DNA of 64,000 nt from JADJOY01 sp016713535 [NCBI: Deltaproteobacteria bacterium] (GCA_016713535.1 JADJOY010000004.1:124001-188000); one strand, 5' to 3'. Counted from the first letter of the stretch, positions 22,368 to 31,951 are shown. The notes: generated from the letters alone by a model not told the origin. Translations and numbers: made by a program.

Positions 22368-23365
22368 GGCTCTGGAGGGTCGCCGCCGGCGGGCGGAGGC
22401 AGGGAAGCCCTCAGCCGCCCCAGGCGCGGGGCGCGGCCGGCAGCGACGAGAGCGCTCAGCACGTGGCGCGGCCAGATCTTGAGCAGCCCCGCGTCCACCT
22501 GCGGCGCGTCGGCCGGGCCGGTGCGGCCGGCCCACAGCACGCGGTGCCAGGGCCGGTCGCGCGGTGGGCCCCACTCGGCGGGTGAGCTCGCGCCGAAGAT
22601 GACCACCGACGGGCGGCACAACGCCGTGGCGAGATGCGCCACCCCGGTGTCGGCGCACACCACGCGGTCCGCCGCCCCGACGAGCCGCGCCAGGCCGGCG
22701 AGGTCGGTGGTGCCGGCGAGCACGTGGTCGTCGGGCACGTGCGCGAGCCGCGCCACCTCGAGCGCGCGCTCGCGATCGTCGCAGGTGCCGGTGAGCACCA
22801 CGCGCCGGCCCTCGGCGAGCTCGTGGCGCGCCACCGACGCCCAGCGCTCGACCGGCCAGCAGCGCGCGACGCTCGCCGCGCCGGGGTGGATGAGCGTCGC
22901 GCCGCGGGCCACCGCGGGTACGTACCCGGCGGGGGGATCGAGGTCGAGGCGGCGCGGATCCGCGCCGATGCCGCGCTCCGTCAGCAGTCGGCACCAGCGC
23001 TCGACCTCGTGCTCGCCGGCGTGCCACGTCGGCATGCCGTGGGTCTCGGGAATGCCGAGGTTCGAGAACGCGATCAGCCGCCGCGGTGCGAGCGCCAGCA
23101 GGAGACGCGTGCTCTCGGGGCCGCGGCCGTGGAGGTTCACGGCGACGTCCACCGGGCCGGCGTAGCGCACCGGCGCCAGCGGCGCGGTCGCGATCACGTC
23201 GTGGGTGGCGCCGGTGAGGCCGGCGAGAGGCGCCAGCGCCGCGGGCGCCGCGAGCACGCGGTGGTGATCGGGGAAGGCCTCGGCGAGGGCGCGGAAGGCG
23301 GGGACGGCGGTGAGGAAGTCACCGAGGCCGAGGGCGCGCAGCACGAGCAGGACGGGCTTGGTCAT
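21947..23365 (-). CDS. Glycosyltransferase family 9 (ADP-heptosyltransferase-like)
   Basis: The ATG at 23365 follows GGAGGTCGCGTC. Residues 1-315 form a complete GT9 fold: start LLVLRALGLGDFLTAVPAFR, central TLIHPGAASVARCWPVERW, and CADTGVAHLATAL plus VVIFGASSPAEWGPP for nucleotide-sugar binding. Family members add heptose or similar sugars to lipopolysaccharide core at the inner membrane. After about 22450 the frame runs on for some 160 residues of low-complexity sequence antisense to the helicase end. A TGA in another frame at 22411-22413 would give a normal-length protein if a small indel lies just upstream. The true end is therefore uncertain. Confidence 0.8.
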   Translation of the reverse strand: MTKPVLLVLRALGLGDFLTAVPAFRALAEAFPDHHRVLAAPAALAPLAGLTGATHDVIATAPLAPVRYAGPVDVAVNLHGRGPESTRLLLALAPRRLIAFSNLGIPETHGMPTWHAGEHEVERWCRLLTERGIGADPRRLDLDPPAGYVPAVARGATLIHPGAASVARCWPVERWASVARHELAEGRRVVLTGTCDDRERALEVARLAHVPDDHVLAGTTDLAGLARLVGAADRVVCADTGVAHLATALCRPSVVIFGASSPAEWGPPRDRPWHRVLWAGRTGPADAPQVDAGLLKIWPRHVLSALVAAGRAPRLGRLRASLPPPAGGDPPEPQRRLVSMARASVRRCSSCLMVARLIWRTPIIWLSSALTSAWVRPWTRTSARTASLLASRSARLLASAPGTRWARGCSIRGGWGSGSGIGTGGAPRDSAGGRPSTAAPAGRLSTRSGISSPSSSAPSGSWAPLSPSASAP

Positions 23366-24085
23366 GACGCGACCTCCGCGAGCAGGTAGTCCCAGTGGAC
23401 GTGCCCGAGGCGCACCCGCATCAGGCACTTCCGGCGCGCGCGCCGACGCACGGGGCGTCGCGTGGACGGGCCGCCGCCGGTGGGTGGGCGATGTCGAAGT
23501 GGGTGTTCACGACCACCGGAAGTCCCGCATGCGATCGGCCACGGCACTGCGCCCGGATCGTGGCGGAACCCCGTGAGTGACGAGGCCCGCAGCCCTCGCT
23601 CGGCGGCGGACGGTCGCGGTCGCGATCGTGATGCAAGGGGAGTGCCCGGCGGGCGCCCGGGGGGGTGCCACCGCTGCGCGCCACGACTCACGTCCGTGAG
23701 GTGCGGACGGCACCTCGAGAGCGCGCCGCGACATCACCGAGACGGGCTCGATCGGGCGCACCCTTCTACAAACGTGTCGTCCGATCTTCCCGCGGCATCC
23801 CGCTCCGGCGGGGAGGTGGTGAGCAGCGGCCCTCGCCCGAACCGGACCCGCCAGCTTCGAGGCGACTGTGCCCGCCGCCGCGAACGTCGAGGAGGAAGAG
23901 CCGCTCGGCGCGCCCGAGTTCGTCGAACGCAGCCTCCCCCGCGGCGGCGAGCGCGCTGCGCAGGTGCTGTGTGCGCGCGTCGCGAGCTGCCGCGATCCGG
24001 GCCTGCGCCCCGCGCCAGCGGTCCACCTCCGGGGCACGCGCCCTGCACTTCGGGGAGCGATCCAGTCACTCTCGGAGGATCGGCG
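23366..24085. other. 720-bp region between divergent genes, no firm gene
   Basis: This region should hold promoters for the glycosyltransferase and the alcohol dehydrogenase. A minus-strand frame at 23766-24026 (GTG start, 86 codons, helical segment [20 protein letters not shown]) has coding-like composition but no good ribosome-binding site and no recognisable family. A short minus-strand stretch near 23490-23520 ([15 protein letters not shown]) may be a gene remnant. I can support neither as a working gene. Confidence 0.4.
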
Positions 24086-25255
24086 ATGCGCGCGCTTCGG
24101 TGGCACGGCAAGGAGAAGGTCAGCGTCGACACGGTTCCGGATCCCGTGCTCGAGGATCCCCGCGACGCCATCGTGAAGGTCACGAGTGCCGCAATCTGCG
24201 GCTCGGACCTGCACCTCTTCGACGGCTTCATGGTCGGGATGGAGGACGGCGACATCATCGGCCACGAGTTCATGGGCGAGGTGATGGAGGTGGGTCGCGA
24301 CGTGAAGCGCCTCGCGGTCGGCGATCGCGTGGTGGTGCCGTTCACCATCGTGTGCGGCGAGTGCGAGCAGTGCCGGCGCGGCAACACCTCGGTGTGCGAG
24401 ACCACCAACCGCAACAAGGACCTGGGTGACAAGGCGTTCGGCCACTCCACCGCGGGGCTCTTCGGCTACACGCATCTGACCGGTGGCTACGCCGGCGGTC
24501 AGGCCGAATACGTGCGCGTGCCGTACGCCGACGTGGCGCCGGTCAAGATCGAGAACGGCTTCACCGACGAGCAGGTGCTCTTCCTGGGCGACATCTTCCC
24601 CACCGGCTGGCAGGCCGCCGCCCAGTGCGACATCGAGGCGACCGACACGGTGGCGGTGTGGGGTGCCGGCCCGGTCGGTCAGTTCTGCGTGCGCAGCGCG
24701 GTGCTGCTCGGCGCCAAGCAGGTGCTGGCGATCGACTGCGTGCCGGAACGCCTCGCCATGGCGGAAGCCGGTGGCGCGATCCCGATCGACTTCACGAAGG
24801 AGGGTGTGCTCGATCGCCTCGGCGAGCTGACCCGCGGCAAGGGCCCGGAGAAGTGCATCGACGCGGTCGGCCTCGAAGCGCACGCGACGCGCTCGATCGA
24901 CTCGGTCTACGACCGCGTCAAGCAGGCGGTGATGCTCGAGACCGATCGCCCCCACGTGCTCCGCGAGATGATCTACGCCTGCCGCCCGGCCGGCACGCTC
25001 TCCATCCCCGGCGTCTACGGCGGCCTGTCCGACAAGATCCCGTTCGGCGCGCTCATGAACAAGGGGCTCACGGTGAAGACCGGGCAGACCCACGTCAACC
25101 GCTGGACCAAGGACCTGCTGCAGCGCATCGAGGACGGACAGATCGATCCCTCGTTCGTCGTGACCCACCGCGTGGCGCTCGAGCAGGCGCCCGAGATGTA
25201 CAAGACCTTCCGCGACAAGAAGGACGGCTGCATCAAGGTCGTGGTCAAACCCTGA
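24086..25255 (+). CDS. Zinc-dependent alcohol dehydrogenase (formaldehyde dehydrogenase-like MDR)
   Basis: This 389-residue medium-chain dehydrogenase starts at the ATG at 24086 (GGAGGA upstream). Catalytic zinc ligands are C38 ([12 protein letters not shown]) and H60-E61 (GHEFMGE). Structural zinc cysteines lie at about 90, 93, 96 and 104 ([15 protein letters not shown]). The NAD(P) Rossmann motif is GAGPVGQFC near 195. Insertions around DRVKQ...[19 protein letters not shown] match the glutathione-independent formaldehyde dehydrogenase-like branch. It oxidises an alcohol or aldehyde in the cytosol; the substrate is unproven. Its end overlaps the convergent pyrophosphatase gene by 11 bases. 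Confidence 0.9.
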   Translation: MRALRWHGKEKVSVDTVPDPVLEDPRDAIVKVTSAAICGSDLHLFDGFMVGMEDGDIIGHEFMGEVMEVGRDVKRLAVGDRVVVPFTIVCGECEQCRRGNTSVCETTNRNKDLGDKAFGHSTAGLFGYTHLTGGYAGGQAEYVRVPYADVAPVKIENGFTDEQVLFLGDIFPTGWQAAAQCDIEATDTVAVWGAGPVGQFCVRSAVLLGAKQVLAIDCVPERLAMAEAGGAIPIDFTKEGVLDRLGELTRGKGPEKCIDAVGLEAHATRSIDSVYDRVKQAVMLETDRPHVLREMIYACRPAGTLSIPGVYGGLSDKIPFGALMNKGLTVKTGQTHVNRWTKDLLQRIEDGQIDPSFVVTHRVALEQAPEMYKTFRDKKDGCIKVVVKP

Positions 25256-25787
25256 CCCGCCCGGCGCGGAGCAGCGCGTGGGCGCGGCGCGCGCCGGCCC
25301 AGCCGAGCACCTCGAAGCGCTTCCCCTCGGCCTCGTTGTAGGAGACGAAGAAGCGCTCGATCTCCGCGCGCTCGTGGTGCGAGAGGTCGGCGAGCCGGTG
25401 CAAGGCGGGCGGATCGTGCGCGGTCGCCAGGCTCGCGACGAAGCGATCGTTGCGCCGCGGCGCGCGGGCGGCGTGCTCGCGCTGCTCGGCGAGCATCACC
25501 GCGGCGATGCGCACCGTCGCGACGCAGCCCACGATCAGCGGCTCCTCGCACACCACGAGCACGTCGAGCGGGTCGCCGTCCCCCCCGCGCGTCGACGGCA
25601 CGAAGCCGAAGGCGTGGGGAAAGACCGCGCCCACCGGCAAGAGCTTCTTGACCACGAAGGCTCCCAGCGCGGGCTCGTATTTGTACTTGCAGCGGCTGTG
25701 ACGCGGGGTGTCGATCACCACGTGGACGAGGCGCGAGCCGGCGGCGAACGCCGGGAGCTCGGTGAGGTCGCTGGGCACGGCGTGCAT
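25245..25787 (-). CDS. ppa: Soluble inorganic pyrophosphatase, family I
   Basis: This 180-residue enzyme hydrolyses pyrophosphate to phosphate. The metal-binding signature DGDPLDVLV (D70, D72, D75) is intact, as are [11 protein letters not shown] and [11 protein letters not shown]. The ATG at 25787 gives normal family length; an upstream in-frame start would add 35 residues of no recognisable structure. The stop overlaps the tail of the convergent alcohol dehydrogenase. Confidence 0.92.
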   Translation of the reverse strand: MHAVPSDLTELPAFAAGSRLVHVVIDTPRHSRCKYKYEPALGAFVVKKLLPVGAVFPHAFGFVPSTRGGDGDPLDVLVVCEEPLIVGCVATVRIAAVMLAEQREHAARAPRRNDRFVASLATAHDPPALHRLADLSHHERAEIERFFVSYNEAEGKRFEVLGWAGARRAHALLRAGRVRV

Positions 25788-26189
25788 CGGCGGAGGTCGC
25801 CCCGGCTGGGTTTCCGGAGGAGTCGAAGCGCAAGCGACGTGCCCTCGAGCGAAGCCCGCCGGCAGCTCGGCGATGTGGCCCCTCGGTGGCACGGCGGAGG
25901 TGAGCGGCGCCAGCGGTAACGTGCTCGACTCCGGGCTCGGCGCGGCGACGAGTGTGATCGGTCACCGACTCGCAACGAAATCCCGTGAGCACGCCGCGTT
26001 CGGCGCCGCGGCCTGTCGGGTATCGCCCGCGAGCCGGAGTCGCCGGACGTGATTCGTTGTGACCTCGCTCACCGGCCCGGCGGCGGCACCGCGGTTGCTA
26101 CACCCGCGACGACGCCGCGTGAGATCTCGAAGTGAGGCCGCCCGGGCGGGGTCGAGTCGGGGATGCTGCTGCCTGGTGAGGAAGTCGCG
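25788..26189. other. Divergent intergenic region
   Basis: No gene, tRNA or clear hairpin was seen between the pyrophosphatase (minus) and the receiver gene (plus). It probably contains promoters for both. Confidence 0.5.
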
Positions 26190-26639
26190 ATGACGATGGT
26201 CGAAGCCTTGGTCGCGCACCCGCTGCGGGTGTTGGTGGTCGACGACGAAGCGGTGTTGCGCCGCCTGGTGCGCAGCCTCCTCGAACGCGACGGACACCGC
26301 GTTCAAACCGCTAGCTCGGGGGACGAGGCGCTGCTCCTCTTCGCGAGCGCGCGCGCGATCGGTGAGCCGTTCGACGTGGTGGTGACCGACCTGACGATGC
26401 CCGGAACCGACGGCGAGGGGGTCGCGAACGAGGTCAAGCGAGCGGCGCCGAGCACGGCGGTCATCCTCCTCACCGGGTTCGGCTTCGGGATGAGCGGGCA
26501 GTCCTTCGATCGTATCCTCGGCAAGCCCGAGGGTCTCCGCGTGTTGCGTGCGACGGTGCTCGAGCTCGGCCGTGCGGCGACTTCCCGGTCGTGGGACCCG
26601 GCCGAAGGCCTCGACCTGCCCGCCAGCCGACCCGCGTGA
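26190..26639 (+). CDS. Single-domain response regulator receiver
   Basis: This 149-residue CheY-like protein starts at the ATG at 26190 (GAGGAAGTCGCG before it). The acidic pocket DDE (LVVDDEAVL), phosphoacceptor Asp in VVVTDLTMPG, Thr in LLTGFG and Lys in ILGKPEG are present. There is no output domain; a short tail follows. It probably takes phosphate from one of the nearby kinases. It is the first gene of the signalling island and is transcribed away from the rest. Confidence 0.88.
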   Translation: MTMVEALVAHPLRVLVVDDEAVLRRLVRSLLERDGHRVQTASSGDEALLLFASARAIGEPFDVVVTDLTMPGTDGEGVANEVKRAAPSTAVILLTGFGFGMSGQSFDRILGKPEGLRVLRATVLELGRAATSRSWDPAEGLDLPASRPA

Positions 26640-26643
26640 AACC

Positions 26644-26814
26644 AGGAGGGCTGACGCCCTCCGCTACGCACCCATCGCGAGCCTCGAGCGTCGCGGTCGA
26701 CGGTGCACGTCGCGTGCGAGTGTAGGGGCGAGCGTGAGTTCGCCCGCGCTCGCCGGTGCTGTGTCCGCGCACGCCGCTCGGTGCTCGGGAATTCGGGAGG
26801 GCTCACGCCCTCCC
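26644..26814. repeat. Pair of short palindromic repeats
   Basis: GGAGGGCTGACGCCCTCC (26644-26661), followed by GCTACG, and the 20-base hairpin GGGAGGGCTCACGCCCTCCC (26795-26814) are near-identical palindromes. Between them lies a related GTAGGGGCGAGCG...TTCGCCCG hairpin (26722-26746). All sit between the stops of convergent receiver genes. Confidence 0.6.
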
Positions 26815-26895
26815 CTGCACGACCGTCGCGTGCCTCGATCCGCACCCGCCACTCGAAAAAGCTGCCGATCGACTGGCGCGTCGCTGGTCGTTCAC

Positions 26896-27255
26896 TCAGC
26901 AGCGCGCTTCGACGACGCGCAGCAGCCGGTCCACGTCGATCGGCTTGGCGAGGTAGTCCACGGCGCGTAGGCGGCGGGTCTCCTCGTCGATGTCTGCGGC
27001 GCCCGACACCACGATCACCGGCACGTTCGCGAGCACCGGGTCCTCGAGCATCCGCGCCCGCAGCTCCCAGCCGCTCATCTCGGGCATCATCAGATCGAGC
27101 ACGATCAGGCACGGCGGCTCGCCGGCGCGGAGCTGGTCGAGGGCGTGCTGGCCGTTCTCGGCCACCCGCACGGCGTAGCCGTGGAGCTCGAGCAGCACGC
27201 CGAGCGACTCGCGGGTGTCGCAGTCGTCGTCCACCACCATCACGTGTCCGTGCAT
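26896..27255 (-). CDS. Single-domain response regulator receiver
   Basis: This 119-residue CheY-like receiver has intact VVDDDCD, phosphoacceptor VLDLMMPEMSG, VVSGAAD and YLAKPID. The ATG at 27255 follows GAGGACCCCCG and overlaps the last 16 bases of the upstream hybrid kinase gene. The two are therefore translationally coupled, and the receiver is the likely phosphorelay partner of that kinase. Confidence 0.9.
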   Translation of the reverse strand: MHGHVMVVDDDCDTRESLGVLLELHGYAVRVAENGQHALDQLRAGEPPCLIVLDLMMPEMSGWELRARMLEDPVLANVPVIVVSGAADIDEETRRLRAVDYLAKPIDVDRLLRVVEARC

Positions 27256-29774
27256 CGGGGGTCCTCGGGTGCGCGCGCGACGCGGGGGAGAGTGAAGCGG
27301 AACAGGCTGCCGCCGGTCGGCGAGTCCTCGAGCTCGATGGAAGCGCCGAGCGCGGCGGCGATCTGTCGCACCAAGGCGAGACCGAGCCCGACACCGCTCG
27401 AGGTCTTGAGCGACGAAGGCTCGAGCTGCTCGAAGGGTTCGAAGATGCGGCGCCGTTCGTCCTCGGGTATGCCAGGTCCCGCGTCTTCTATCTCGATTCG
27501 GTGCGCATCCTCCACCTCCAGGAGGCGCACCGTCACCGTGGGGCCGGTGGTGTACTTGATCGCGTTGGCGGCGAGGTTGAGCATCACCAGGCGCACCAGC
27601 TCGGGATCGGAGCGCGCGGGCGACAGCGCCGCGGGTGCCTCGAGCACCAGCTCCAGACGGCGGGGATCCGCCTGCGGTCTGAGCTCGTCGATCACGTCCT
27701 GCGCGAGAGCGGTCAGCGCGAGGTCCCGCGGGCGCACCGTCAGGCGGCCACTTTCGGTGCGGGCGTACTGGAGCAGTGATTCGACCAGCCCCGAAAGGCG
27801 AACCATGGAGCGCTGCAACCTCGCGAGCGCGCCGTGCTGCACGCTCGTGAGTCGGGCGTCGGGGTCGCGACGCAGGATCTCGACCTGCAGCGCGGCGTTC
27901 GAGATGGGAGTCCTGAGCTCGTGGGACACCAGCCGCAGGAAGTCCGACTTCGCCTGGTTGGCCTGCTCGGCGTACTCGCGCGCGACGCGCATCGAGTCGA
28001 GGGCCGAGGCGAGCTCGCGCTTGCGGTGGGTGACCTCGTGGGCGAGCGCCTCGAGGTCGCGCACCTGGGTGTCGATCTCGAGCTGGAGGAGGTCGCGGCT
28101 GCGCTTCACGGTGACGAGGTTCCGCGCCCGCGCGCGCAGCTCCTCGGGCGCGAACGGCTTCATCACGTAGTCGTGCGCGCCGTCGCGCAGCATGCGCGTC
28201 CTCAGCTCGTCGTCCGCCTTCGCGCTGAGCACCAGGATCGGCACCGCATCGAGGGTGGGGCGGGTGCGGATCTCCTCGACGAGCCGGTCGCCGCTGGTGC
28301 GCGGCATCATCACGTCGGTCACGATCAGGTCGGGGATCTCGGCCGCGAGATAGTCGAGCGCGGCTTCGCCGTCGGGCACGCCCACGGTCCGGAAGTCGCC
28401 GAGCGAGTCGCGCACGAAGCGGTTCATGTCCGGGTTGTCCTCGACCACCAGCACGGTGGGTCGCTCGCCGGGGGCGGGAGTGGGCTCGGTGGTGTCGCTG
28501 CTCGCGAGCTCCTCCACGATCCTGCGCGCGCGCAGCTCGTTCGCGGCCGAGGCGCTCTCGCCCGCGGCACGGACGTTCGCGTGGGCGGGCGCCGCCACCG
28601 GGAACACGGCGGTGACGCGGGTTCCGCCCTCGGGCGCGTCGCCGACCGTCACCACGCCGCCGTGGAGCTGCACCAGCTCGCGCACGATCGAGAGCCCGAG
28701 CCCGGTGCCGCCGATGGCGCGCTCGCTGCCGCCATCGAGCTGGCGGAAGCGGTCGAAGACCGCCTCGCGATCCTCGGGGCGGATCCCCGGGCCGCCATCG
28801 GCCACCTCGATCGCGAACGCCTCGTCGTGGCGCGCCGTCGAAGCCGCGGCCCCGGCGGCGAGCCGCCGCACCGCGACCCGCACCGGGCGCTCGCGGGGCG
28901 TGAACTTGAACGCGTTCGAGAGCAGGTTGAGCACCACGCGCTCGACGTGCTCGCCGTCGACCTCGGCCCTCACCGGCTCGGGCGTGTCGATCGTGAACGG
29001 CGTCGCGCGCTCGGCGGCGATCGGCTCGAACTGGGATGCGGTCCGTCGCACCAGCGCGGCCACGTCGACGCTCGCCCAGCGCACCTCGAGCCGGCCCGCC
29101 TCGACCTTGGCTGCGTCGAGGAGGTCGTTGACGTGGGAGAGCACCGCGCATGCGTTGCGCCTCACCAGCTCGAGGTCGCGTCGCTGCTCGGGCCGCAGCG
29201 CGGGATCGGCAAGCAGCCGCTCCGCCGGACCGAGGATGAGCGCGAGCGGCGTCCTCAGCTCGTGGCTGACGTTGGCGAAGAACTGGGTCTTGGCTTGCTC
29301 GATGCGACGGGTGCGGTCGTAGAGCGTGCCCAGCTCGTTCGCCACCACCTCGAGCTCGACGCCGCGCTCGTGCGCCGCGCGCGCGCCGCGAGCGAGGGCC
29401 TCCGCTTTGGGCAGGAGCGGCGGCAAGAGCACGGTGGTGCCCACCGACGCGAGGGCGGTCACCACGCGCAGCCAGCCGTCCGCCCAGTACGCCGGGCGCC
29501 AGATCGTCAGCACATCCATGAAGTGCGTGAACCCACAGGTGACGATGAACACGCCGAAGGCCAGGTACATCGCCTTGAACGGGATGTCGCGGACCCGCCA
29601 CACGAGCAGGCCCAGGCTCGACGAGATCGCCAGGTACGAGATCCCGATGGCCAGGTTCGCGAGGACCTGGGTCCACACCAGCGACGGTAGCCACAGGTAG
29701 CAGTGGCCGTGCGGCATGAACGCCGCGGACGAGATGGAGGCGGCGAGGGCTTGCGTCACGGACACTCTCCCCAC
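27240..29774 (-). CDS. Hybrid double histidine kinase with ethylene-receptor-like membrane domain
   Basis: This 844-residue protein has three membrane helices (about residues 30-125), then HisKA (His171 in FFANVSHELRTPL), HATPase, a receiver (LIVTDVMMP, YVMKPFAPEE), a second HisKA (FLRLVSHELRTPI) and a second HATPase (GVGLGLALV). The membrane part reads HGHCYLWLPSLVW then N40, Y47, I50, S51, C80 and H84 (VTCGFTH). These have exactly the spacing of D25, Y32, I35, P36, C65 and H69 of plant ETR1, where Cys65 and His69 bind the copper that holds ethylene. Here Asp is Asn and Pro is Ser, so binding is uncertain. The gene is coupled to the receiver at 26896. The sensory role is inference. Confidence 0.85.
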   Translation of the reverse strand: MGRVSVTQALAASISSAAFMPHGHCYLWLPSLVWTQVLANLAIGISYLAISSSLGLLVWRVRDIPFKAMYLAFGVFIVTCGFTHFMDVLTIWRPAYWADGWLRVVTALASVGTTVLLPPLLPKAEALARGARAAHERGVELEVVANELGTLYDRTRRIEQAKTQFFANVSHELRTPLALILGPAERLLADPALRPEQRRDLELVRRNACAVLSHVNDLLDAAKVEAGRLEVRWASVDVAALVRRTASQFEPIAAERATPFTIDTPEPVRAEVDGEHVERVVLNLLSNAFKFTPRERPVRVAVRRLAAGAAASTARHDEAFAIEVADGGPGIRPEDREAVFDRFRQLDGGSERAIGGTGLGLSIVRELVQLHGGVVTVGDAPEGGTRVTAVFPVAAPAHANVRAAGESASAANELRARRIVEELASSDTTEPTPAPGERPTVLVVEDNPDMNRFVRDSLGDFRTVGVPDGEAALDYLAAEIPDLIVTDVMMPRTSGDRLVEEIRTRPTLDAVPILVLSAKADDELRTRMLRDGAHDYVMKPFAPEELRARARNLVTVKRSRDLLQLEIDTQVRDLEALAHEVTHRKRELASALDSMRVAREYAEQANQAKSDFLRLVSHELRTPISNAALQVEILRRDPDARLTSVQHGALARLQRSMVRLSGLVESLLQYARTESGRLTVRPRDLALTALAQDVIDELRPQADPRRLELVLEAPAALSPARSDPELVRLVMLNLAANAIKYTTGPTVTVRLLEVEDAHRIEIEDAGPGIPEDERRRIFEPFEQLEPSSLKTSSGVGLGLALVRQIAAALGASIELEDSPTGGSLFRFTLPRVARAPEDPRCTDT

Positions 29775-29929
29775 GGGTGTTGAGCTCGGCCGCGGGCGTG
29801 GGCCAGCCGAGGGACGTCGCGCGATCTCGGCGCGGCGTCAGGGTAAGCGAGCGCCGGCGCGAGCCGCCGTGGCGCGCCGGCGCTCGCGAGCGCGAAGCGG
29901 CCGAGGGCCGTCCGCTCAGCCCGGAACCC

Positions 29930-31951
29930 TCAGCCGAGGACGAGGGCGTCGAGGATCTCGCGCAGCAGCCGCGGCTCGATCGGCTTCACCAGGTGCAGGT
30001 CGAACCCCGCGCGCGTCGAGCGCTCGACGTCGTGGCGCTGGCCGAAGCCGGTGAGGGCGATCAGCGTGGGCGCCGGATCGATCAGCTCGCGGATCCGGCC
30101 CGCCAGCTCGTAGCCGTCCATCACGGGCAGGCCGATGTCGAGGATCGCGATCCGCGGCCGGAACGAGCGCGCCAGCGCGAGCGCGGTCGCGGGGTCGTTG
30201 GCGACGGCCACCTCGTGGCCGCACCCGGAGAGCGCTGCCGCCACGGCGTCGGCGCTGTCCTCGTGATCGTCGACCACCAGGATGCGGTAGGCGTGCGCGC
30301 TCGGCGCCAGGCTCTCGGCGAGCGTTGCCGGATCATCATCCGCCGGCCGCGCGCCCGCGGCGCGGGCGGCGAGCGGCAGCCGCACCACCAGCTTGCTGCC
30401 CTTGCCCGGCCCTTCGCTGAGCGCCTCGACGGTGCCGCCATGGAGCGCGGTCAGGCTGTGCACCAGGGCCAGGCCGATGCCGAGCCCGGGCTCGCGACGG
30501 GCGCGGTTGCGGGACGCCTGGAAGTACATGTCGAAGATCCGCGGCAGCACCTCGGGGTCGATGCCCGCGCCGTCGTCGCGCACCTCGAGCACCGCCTGCC
30601 CGTCGGTCGCGGCCGCGGCGATGCGGATGTGCCCGCCCTCCGGCGTGTAACGGGCGGCGTTGGTGAGCAGGTTCGACACCACCTGCACGAGGCGCTCCTC
30701 GTCTCCGTCCACCACCAGGCCACGCGCCGGGACGTCGACCTCGACGGCGTGCTTCTTGGCCTCGACCAGCGGGCTCACGGTCTCGATCGCACGCGTCACC
30801 ACCTCGCCCAGCTCGACCGGGCGGCGGACGAGCTGGATCTTGCCGCTCACCAGCCGCGACACGTCGAGGAGGTCGTCGACCAGCCGCACCAGGTGGCGCG
30901 CCTGACGCTCGATCACGCCGCACTCGCGCTCGAACGCGCCGGCGGCGCGCATCCGGATCAGCTCGACCGTGGTCAGGATCGGCGACAGGGGGTTGCGCAG
31001 CTCGTGGGAGAGGATCGCCAGGAACTCGTCCTTGCGTCGGTCGGCCTCGAGCAGCGCGGCCTGCGCCTCCTTGAGCTTGGTCACGTCCACGAACGCCGCG
31101 ACCGCGCCCCGCACCGCGCCGTCCTCGCCGTGGAGCGGTACCGCGCTGCCCACGGTGTGCAGGCACGAGCCGTCGTCGAAGCGCAGCTCCTCCTCGAAGT
31201 CACGGACCTCGCGGCCATCGCGCGCCGCGCGCTGCAGCGGCAGCTCCTCGGGCGCGAGCTCGACGCCGTCCCGCCACACCGTGAAGTGGGCGACCCCCGC
31301 GGGATCGGGGCCGGTCTTCGACAGGTTGGTGCCCGGTGCCGCGCGCAGCATCTCGCAGCCGACGCGGCTACCGCGGACCTCGCGGCACTCGGGGTCGAGC
31401 GCGATCCAGAGCGCCGCGGGCGTGGCGTCGAGGATCGCGGAGAGCTCCTCCGAGCGGGCGCGCGCGAGCTCCGCGCTGCGTGCGATCGCGACCTCCGCGG
31501 CGCGCTGCTCGGTCACGTCGGTGGCGACCGTCACCAGGCACGGCTCGCCGCCTGCGTCGATCCGCACCGAGCGCCCACGGATCACCCGTGTGCTGCCGTT
31601 GCCGAGCGCGAGCGAGGTCTCACGCTCGGCGACCCCCGAGTCGGGCCCGAACGTCGCCACGAAGCGCGCGCGCTCCTCGCTCGAGCCGAGGCCGAGCTCA
31701 GCGGTGGTCCGTCCCACCAGCTCGTCGCGGCTGCGGCCAACGAGCGCGACGAAGGCGTCGTTGACGGCGAGGAGGGTGCCGTCGGCGAGGCGCGAGATCG
31801 CCGTCGCCTCGGGGCTTGCCTGGAAGGCGGCGTGGAAGAGCGGCTCGGTGTTGATGAAAGCGGTGCTCACGGCGTTCGCCGACCCGGACGGGCGCGGCGC
31901 GCGGCGGCGCCGCGTCCGGAGCGCGCGCCCGAGCGGACGAATCGCGCTCAT
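29930..31951 (-). CDS. PAS-PAS hybrid histidine kinase with C-terminal receiver
   Basis: This 673-residue cytosolic kinase has PAS1 (FHAAFQASPEATAISR), PAS2 (about 180-300, ILDATPAALWIALD), HisKA (KDEFLAILSHELRNPLSPI), HATPase (DDGAGIDPEVLPRIF, GLGIGLALVHSL) and a receiver (VVDDHEDSAD, IAILDIGLPVMDGYEL, LVKPIEP). The start is uncertain: the ATG at 31951 gives a basic 25-residue lead, while a GTG at 31871 (VSTAFINTEPLF) would start at the domain edge; neither has a clear ribosome-binding site. It belongs to the same KDEFLA-HELRNP kinase type as its neighbours at 32463 and 35895. Signal and partner are unknown. Confidence 0.87.
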   Translation of the reverse strand: MSAIRPLGRALRTRRRRAPRPSGSANAVSTAFINTEPLFHAAFQASPEATAISRLADGTLLAVNDAFVALVGRSRDELVGRTTAELGLGSSEERARFVATFGPDSGVAERETSLALGNGSTRVIRGRSVRIDAGGEPCLVTVATDVTEQRAAEVAIARSAELARARSEELSAILDATPAALWIALDPECREVRGSRVGCEMLRAAPGTNLSKTGPDPAGVAHFTVWRDGVELAPEELPLQRAARDGREVRDFEEELRFDDGSCLHTVGSAVPLHGEDGAVRGAVAAFVDVTKLKEAQAALLEADRRKDEFLAILSHELRNPLSPILTTVELIRMRAAGAFERECGVIERQARHLVRLVDDLLDVSRLVSGKIQLVRRPVELGEVVTRAIETVSPLVEAKKHAVEVDVPARGLVVDGDEERLVQVVSNLLTNAARYTPEGGHIRIAAAATDGQAVLEVRDDGAGIDPEVLPRIFDMYFQASRNRARREPGLGIGLALVHSLTALHGGTVEALSEGPGKGSKLVVRLPLAARAAGARPADDDPATLAESLAPSAHAYRILVVDDHEDSADAVAAALSGCGHEVAVANDPATALALARSFRPRIAILDIGLPVMDGYELAGRIRELIDPAPTLIALTGFGQRHDVERSTRAGFDLHLVKPIEPRLLREILDALVLG

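Noticed and set aside
23766-24026. Minus-strand gene divergent from the alcohol dehydrogenase
   Set aside because: Helical coding-like segment, but the GTG start has no spaced ribosome-binding site, the tail degenerates and no family is recognised.
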